DNA of 15,661 bases from Clavulina sp. PMI_390. Lineage: Eukaryota > Basidiomycota > Agaricomycetes > Cantharellales > Hydnaceae. The notes below the pieces were generated by a model. That model made no database searches and had not been told where the DNA came from. It was given only the letters and a program-made list of their open reading frames with translations. The stretch covers positions 31,631 through 47,291 of the forward strand of contig WIDE01000170.1 in the NCBI GenBank assembly GCA_015039315.1, written 5' to 3'. A program made the translations under genes and the position numbers. This document shows positions 10,524 to 15,661 of the stretch, in pieces (the stretch's first letter is position 1; every line of letters begins with the position of its first letter).

Positions 10524-11466
10524 TTGTCACCAGCCGTCCCATCTGGACCTCTAAGACCGACCTCGGACGGGGACCAGACTTGGCATGACAATACCTCGCT
10601 GCCTGAGGGTCGCACGATGGGCAACTTTATTATCCTCCCTGACGCCACTCTCTTCCTGCTCAACGGTGGTGGCATGGGCACGCTGGTTACGGTAATCAAG
10701 ACTGGACGATCGACGAACCGTACCCCACGGACCCATCACTGCTCTTCTCATCTCCTAGGCTACCAACCGCGTATTCACTCTTTCCGGGCTCGCCGACTCG
10801 ACGAGCAACCGCCTTTACCGCTCTTCTGCACTCCTGCTTGCTGATGGTGCCGTTTTCGGCGCTGGCTCTAACCCCCACGTGGATTACGCTCCTGACGCGA
10901 CGTACCCTACCGAGTACCGTACTGAGATGTTCTACCCGTGGTACTACTTTGAGCGCCGTCCTGAGCCTGCGGGTCTCCTCTCCGTTCTCTCTTACGGCGG
11001 CTCATACTTCAAGGTCACGCTGTTGAACCACAACATGAACGGCGACCCTGCGACCTACGCTCCTCGGACCAAGCCTGTGCTCATCCGCACGGGATACTCC
11101 ATGCAGGGTCTGCAGATGGGCCAGCGCTACCTCGAGCTCAACTCGACGTACACGATCAACCTCGACGGCATCGTCACTTTACACGTCAGCCAGCTCCCTC
11201 CCAACGCAAACCTGCTTACGCCTGGCCCGACGATGATACATATCGTCGTGGCGGGTGTGCCGAGCGTGGACAAGATTATCATGGCGGGCAGTGGCATGAT
11301 TGAGACGCAGACGCTGAATACTGTTACGCCTCTGCCGCCTAGCGGTGTGGAGCAGAACACGACGAGCAATAATAATGGGACGGGTAATGGTGGTGGTGGT
11401 GGCACTGGCAACCCCCCCAGTGCGGCGACTCTTACGACGAATGTGCGTGCTGGTGGGTTTTGGTGA
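10524..11466 (+). pseudogene. Glyoxal oxidase-like C-terminal fragment (kelch/DUF1929 family)
   Basis: Glyoxal oxidases are secreted copper-radical enzymes that oxidise aldehydes to acids and yield H2O2 for lignin breakdown. Family landmarks in order: LPEGRTMGNFIILPDATL (10602-10655), GYGNQDW (10685-10705), SSALLLADGAVFGAGSNP (10822-10875), YPTEYR, MGQRYLELNSTYT, LHVSQLPPNANLLTPGP, VPSVDKIIMAGSG, then an Asn/Gly/Ser-rich tail ending GGFW. The N-terminal half, including the radical Cys, is absent and frame 3 has a stop at 10521, so the gene is truncated. GRTMGNFI is in frame 3, GYGNQDW in frame 2, and everything from 10759 in frame 1. Either there are two frameshifts, or a 67-nt GT-AG intron (10692-10758, phase 0) removes the out-of-frame part. 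The Tyr-His copper ligands of the family's YHSS are YRSS here, and the His expected before MGQR is Gln. The frame from 10759 to the stop is open and CpG-rich, so decay may be recent. Confidence 0.8.
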
Positions 11467-12080
11467 TGATGACGATGGCGTAAGGGCCGTTCGATGTTTT
11501 CTTCAACGGTTGTGTCGAAAGGATCTTCCCTCCTGTTAGAGCACATTAATCGTCACCCACACCATTATTTTCTTTCGCATTGCATCGCTTCAGCCCTCTT
11601 GCTTCATCTTATTCCCCACCCGTTGTCTATCATTTGTGCCCCTCGCCCAAGCCAATTTCACCTTGTCTATGCCCATTGCCTGCTGCTTTTTCCCTCCATG
11701 CCTTTTATCCTTCTCATTGTTGTCACACATACTATTCTTATTTTCTTCATCCCATCCCCGTCTTATAATAATCTATTCACCCCCCTTCCTCATTGCACAA
11801 ACATTTGTCCCATGCTTTGTACTGATATGCATAGCCCCCTTCTCCAAATTTCCACCTTCATTATAAACTCTCTAGGTAGAGTTTGTTCTTTTTCCTCTAC
11901 CCTTTTTGTCATTTATATGACAATTGTTATTCATGGACTCTCCACAAACTCTACAGACAGACTGTTAATGACTACTAGATACCTCAGTCCTGTCATTCCT
12001 TTTCTTGCATGTCAATACAAAGATATGCTCCCTTGGTTGTAGTCTCTCTCTTGCCATAGCTAAGCTTCTGTCCATGCCCA
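11464..12080 (+). repeat. Duplicated 3' flank of glyoxal oxidase-like gene, copy B
   Basis: Starts at the TGA stop of the glyoxal oxidase-like fragment and aligns with 1-660. Compared with copy A, many CG sites are TG or CA here (see findings), and copy B is CpG-poor beyond about 11600. The 182-residue frame at 11494-12042 is a pyrimidine-tract frame without domain and is not called a gene. Confidence 0.85.
11866..11883. repeat. Short inverted repeat conserved in both flank copies (B)
   Basis: Same AACTCT-CTAGGT-AGAGTT arrangement as at 435-452, here with one additional paired base on each side. Confidence 0.45.
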
Positions 12081-12525
12081 GCTGCATTCTCATGTTGGTT
12101 AAAGAGAAAAGGTTACCATTGCAAATTGTGATGAGGCTCAGACTACAACATATATCAGCTTGGAGCCAAAGCCAGAAAATGGCCACATTTTGGTGAATTG
12201 TAATTCCTATTTGAAAGACACCCCCTTGTGCCTACGCACATAGGCAGTAAACACTGTGCAGGAGCCAACTCCTGTACACCAGCTCTTGACGTTTGGCAAA
12301 GCAATCAGAGCTTGACAGTCAACCACATTGACATAAGTAGAGCTACAAATGCAGGAATCACCAACCACATGTACTATAAAAATGTTAGTTGTGAGGCTCT
12401 TGAAGTGATGTGATCATAGATAAGAGAAGACCAGGGATACAATATGGTTAATCAGTGGAAGTGGCTCTGCTTCACATAAGAGTGACAAGTGAAAGAGAAG
12501 TAGGCAAGAGATTAGAGGGGCACAT
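12081..12525. other. Gene-free spacer before NLR-2 3' end
   Basis: No frame with coding character. The last 40 or so bases are recognisably related to 1085-1132, just before the NLR relic; the rest aligns poorly with the left-hand spacer. Probably 3' UTR and terminator region of NLR-2, which faces leftward, but no poly(A) signal is clear enough to mark. Confidence 0.45.
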
Positions 12526-15500
12526 TTAGGGTGTGTAGCAATCACTCCAGGACTCTCCTACAGCCATGTGATCAAAATTAAGTTTGACTAAAGAACTGGG
12601 ATCCCCACCAAGCTTAGCAATGAGTCTCTGATCATGAAGATGTTCTTGATAGCTTGGGGGGATCCAAAAAACAAGTTCTCCATTGGGGCCTTGTAGCCAG
12701 CCATTTTTAAGCAATTTATACCAGAATGGGCCATATTGTGGATGGGAAGCTAGCTGGAAAGGAGGGAGTACAAAATTGAGGGCTTGAGACATGATACTCC
12801 AGATGCAGATTGTGCAGTCATTGGAGGCAGATGCAAGGAGTGTTTGATCAGGAGAGAATGCCACAGATCTCACATATCCAGTACAGCCTGTTAGTGGTTG
12901 CCCATTGGCTGCCTGGGACTGGACACCCCACAGTCTGACAGTTGCATCAGAAGAGCCAGAAGCAAGGACTGCTCCATCAGGAGAGAAAGCCACAGATGTT
13001 ACATAACCAGTATGGCCTGTGAGTGGCTGTCCTTTAGCTTCCTGGGTGGACATATCCCATAGCCAGATGTTTCTATCCCAAGAGCCAGAGGCAAGTACTG
13101 CTCTGTCAGGAGAGAATGCTACAGATGTAACATAATGAGTATGGCCTGTGAGTGGTTGTCCTTTATCCTCCTGGGTTGACATATCCCACAGCCTAATGGT
13201 TGTATCAGCAGAGCCAGAGGCAAGGACAGCTCCATCAGGAGAGAATGCCACAAATGTCACATATTCAGTATGGCCTGTGAGTGGCTGTCCCTTAGCTACC
13301 TGGGTCTGCACATCCCACAGCCTGATGGTTTTATCCCATGAGCCGGAAGCAAGCACTGCTCCACTGGGTGAGAATGCAATAGATGTCACATTCTTAGTAT
13401 GGCCTATAAGTGGTTGTCCCTTGGCTGCCTGGGTCTGCACATCCCACAGCCTGATGGTTCCATCATCAGAGCCAGATGCAAGCACTGCTCCATTGGGAGA
13501 GAATGCCACAGATGTCACAGGCTGAGTATGGCCCATGAGGGGCTCTCCCTTGGCTGACTGGGTTTGCATATTCCATAGCCGGATGGTTCGATCCCAAGAG
13601 CCAGAGGCAAGGACTGCTCCATCAGGGGAGAATGCCACAGATGTCATATGACGAGCATGGTCTCTGAGTGGCTGTCCCTTGGCTCCCTGGGTCTCTGCAT
13701 CCCACAGCCTGATCGTTGGCTCAACAGAGCCAGAAGCAAGGACTGCTCCATCAGGAGAGAATGCCACAGATCTCACCCAACCAGTATGGCCTGTGAGTGG
13801 TTGTCCCCTGGGTGCTTGCGTCTGCACATCCCACAGCCTGACAGCTCTATCCCAAGAGCCAGAGGCAAGGACTGCTCCGTTGGGAGAGAATGCCACAGAT
13901 GTCACATTCTGAGTATGGCCTGTTAGTGGTTGTCCTTTAGCTTCCTGTTTCTGCACATCCCACAGCCTTATGGTTTCATCATAAGAGCCAGAGGTAAGGA
14001 GCGCCCCATCAGGAGAGAATGCCACAGATGTCACATATCTAGTATGGCCTGTGAGTGGCTGTCCCTTGGCTGCTTGTGTCTGTACATCCCATAGCCGGAT
14101 GGTTCTATCCCATGAGCCAGAGGCAAGGACTGCCCCATCAGGAGAGAATGCTACAGACGTCACATAATTAGTATGGCCTGTGAGTGGTTGTCCCTTGGCT
14201 GCCTGTGTCTGCATGTCCCACAGCCTGATGGTTTCATCATCTGAGCCAGAGGCAAGGAGTGCTGCATCAGGAGAGAATGCCACAGATGACACATATCTGG
14301 TATGGCCTGTGAGTGGTTGTCCCCTGGCTGCTTGGGTGTGTACATCCCATAGCCTGACAGTCCTATCATGAGAGGCAGAGGCAAGGACTGTTCCGTCAGA
14401 AGAGAATGCCACAGAGCTTACCATCCCTCCATGTGCAGTGATGAACTGCCCATACTGTTGACCAGTTTGGCAGTTCCACAGAAATATCAAACCATTTTCT
14501 AGACCTGCCGCACCTACCTGCTGTTGGGAGACTGTGACACATGCAACAGCACTCTTAAGCTCCAAACGATGCCTCAGCATTGGCCATACTGATGCATGAC
14601 CTTTGTCCAAAGAGATGGTTTTTGTGAATCTTTCATGTAGTGGGTGTAGTGGAGATGATGTGGGGATGAATGGAAGTGAGCTCAAGTAGATGTGTGGTGC
14701 ACTTTCAGCAATGGGAATTGCATGATAGGATATAAAATTTGCTGCCTCTCCCACTTTGGTAGTAATGCCAAGGCCAACCTGGGGTATATATCAATAATTT
14801 TTTTCAATTTCAGGTATGGGCTATTCAAGAACTCACATGAGCAGGAATTAGTGATAGACACTGCAAGGGAGATGCACCAGTCAGGCTCATCACCTCAAGC
14901 CAGTAGAAGAAGCAAACAGAGGAGAGGAGGGTTTTGATAGCCTCCAATGTGCTATCAGAATATTCTTTTGTAAATGCAAGATGGGAAGTCCAAAAGTGGC
15001 ATGCATATATCAATGCTTCTCCAATATTCTGGTCAATAAGGCCATGGAGGTCTGGAATGGCAGAGTTGGAGAAGAATGAGGTCTGTATTTGACAAATGTT
15101 GAACTTGAGCTTCTTCTTTCCATTTAACATGATGTTGAAGCTACCCTCTTGAAGGGCAAGATTGGCCTCTATAATATTTGCACAATACTCATGGTTATTG
15201 GCATTGTCCTTCAGAAATTCCAGAAAAGATGCATGTAATGCAAGTATTGGCTGTCTGGAATTGCTTGGTTGAGTTCCAGTGAGCAGTGAGGATAGTAGCC
15301 CAAGGAGATGAGCTGCTCTTTGTTTTGCATGCGCAACATCTTTGTACCTTTGAAGCTGGACATCAAGTAGCTCAAGCATTCCTTGTAGTGATATTGGCTG
15401 TTGTGCAGCAACAAGCACTCCTAGCAATAGCTTAAGCAACTCAAGATGTCTTGGTGTAACACCTTGGAACTGGGCATTCATCACTTTGGTGTACAGGTCA

Positions 15501-15661
15501 TAGAGTGCAGATGACCCCTGACCACTCAGCCCATTCACATTAAATTGCAGGCAGAAGGGAGGGAGAATCTGAGAATTTACATAGCCATATGCCCAATTGT
15601 CATCTGAATGTTCAGATTCATGTCCTATGTGAAAATTGATGGCTTTGAGTGTTGAGACTCA
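12526..15661 (-). CDS. WD40-repeat NLR protein NLR-2, C-terminal part (5' end outside window)
   Basis: Paralog of NLR-1. Exons on the minus strand: 14837-15661 (continues past the edge) and 12526-14778. They are joined by a 58-nt phase-0 intron (14779-14836, GTGAGT...CCCAG) placed between IPAH and VGLGI, which aligns with uninterrupted IPDKLGLGV in NLR-1. The 5' exon matches the helical region after NACHT (LYDLYTKVMNAQF against LYRLYSTVMDAQF, then LLKLLLGVLVAAQQPISL). The 3' exon has APHIYLSSLPFIP, one degenerate and 13 canonical WD40 repeats, and the tail NGWLQGPNGELVFWIPPSYQ, ending ESWSDCYTP. NACHT itself must lie right of the window. The frame meets TGA at 15659-15661. This sits where NLR-1 has the Trp of WVSTACHY, so it is a nonsense codon, or else the DNA before about 15570 is an intron with donor (G)TGAGT. 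The gene could therefore be intact or a pseudogene. Confidence 0.85.
12796..14565 (-). repeat. Highly homogenised WD40 repeat array of NLR-2
   Basis: Thirteen tandem 129-bp units (43 residues each), consensus SVAFSPDGAVLASGS followed by a variable triplet, TIRLWDVQTQAAKGQPLTGHT, two variable residues and V. A degenerate unit (around GAAGLENGLIFLWN) precedes them, so 14 blades in all. Framework residues are almost invariant, while variation concentrates in the triplet after SGS and the pair after GHT. This is the pattern of high-internal-conservation WD40 arrays in fungal NLR genes. Confidence 0.93.

Noticed and set aside
11388..11412. GGT run as a microsatellite of interest
   Set aside because: It simply encodes the glycine-rich tail of the glyoxal oxidase-like frame.
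13148..13912. Plus-strand frames of 77-125 residues inside the NLR-2 WD40 array
   Set aside because: They are antisense readings of the 129-bp repeat, periodic because the repeat length is a multiple of three, and show no own conservation.

Overview
The window looks like an accessory region of a basidiomycete fungus, most likely an Agaricomycete. The reasons are GT-AG introns of 53-70 nt, two very large NACHT-WD40 NLR-type genes with the C-terminal extension I associate with mushroom-forming fungi, and a piece of a glyoxal-oxidase family gene. No bacterial operons, tRNAs, rRNAs or CRISPR arrays are visible.

Layout. (1) 1-660: the 3' flank of a glyoxal oxidase copy whose body lies left of the window; base 1 aligns with the stop codon of the copy at 10.5-11.5 kb. 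(2) 1133-1305, minus strand: a decayed stub of an NLR C-terminus. (3) 1306-2488: gene-free DNA with small inverted repeats. (4) 2489-8066, minus strand: an intact NLR gene (NLR-1). I could reconstruct six exons; five introns all keep frame and give 1,756 residues: C2-like N-terminus, linker, helical region, NACHT, helical region, 13 clear plus 1 degenerate WD40 repeats, conserved tail. (5) 8067-10523: CpG-rich DNA with no gene I can support, but two clear inverted repeats. (6) 10524-11466, plus strand: the C-terminal part of a glyoxal oxidase-like gene, lacking its N-terminal half, with disturbed frame and two replaced copper-ligand positions. (7) 11464-12080: second copy of the flank in (1). 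(8) 12526 to the right edge, minus strand: a second, partial NLR gene (NLR-2) with 13 nearly identical 43-residue WD40 repeats.

The order 'glyoxal oxidase 3' end, about 1.1 kb, inward-facing NLR 3' end' occurs twice, offset by about 11.46 kb. This reads as an old tandem duplication of a glyoxal oxidase + NLR unit; in the left copy the original NLR has shrunk to a stub and a different paralog stands beside it.

NLR proteins of this architecture are candidate innate-immunity or non-self-recognition receptors: NACHT binds NTP and drives oligomerisation, and the WD40 propellers sense ligand. NLR-2 repeats are strongly homogenised yet variable at a few positions, as in the Podospora HET-E/D/R family. 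CpG content changes about tenfold between the NLR repeat regions (very low) and the 7.4-11.6 kb interval (high), which suggests methylation-driven mutation of the repeated DNA. No functional link between glyoxal oxidase and the NLRs is shown by the sequence.
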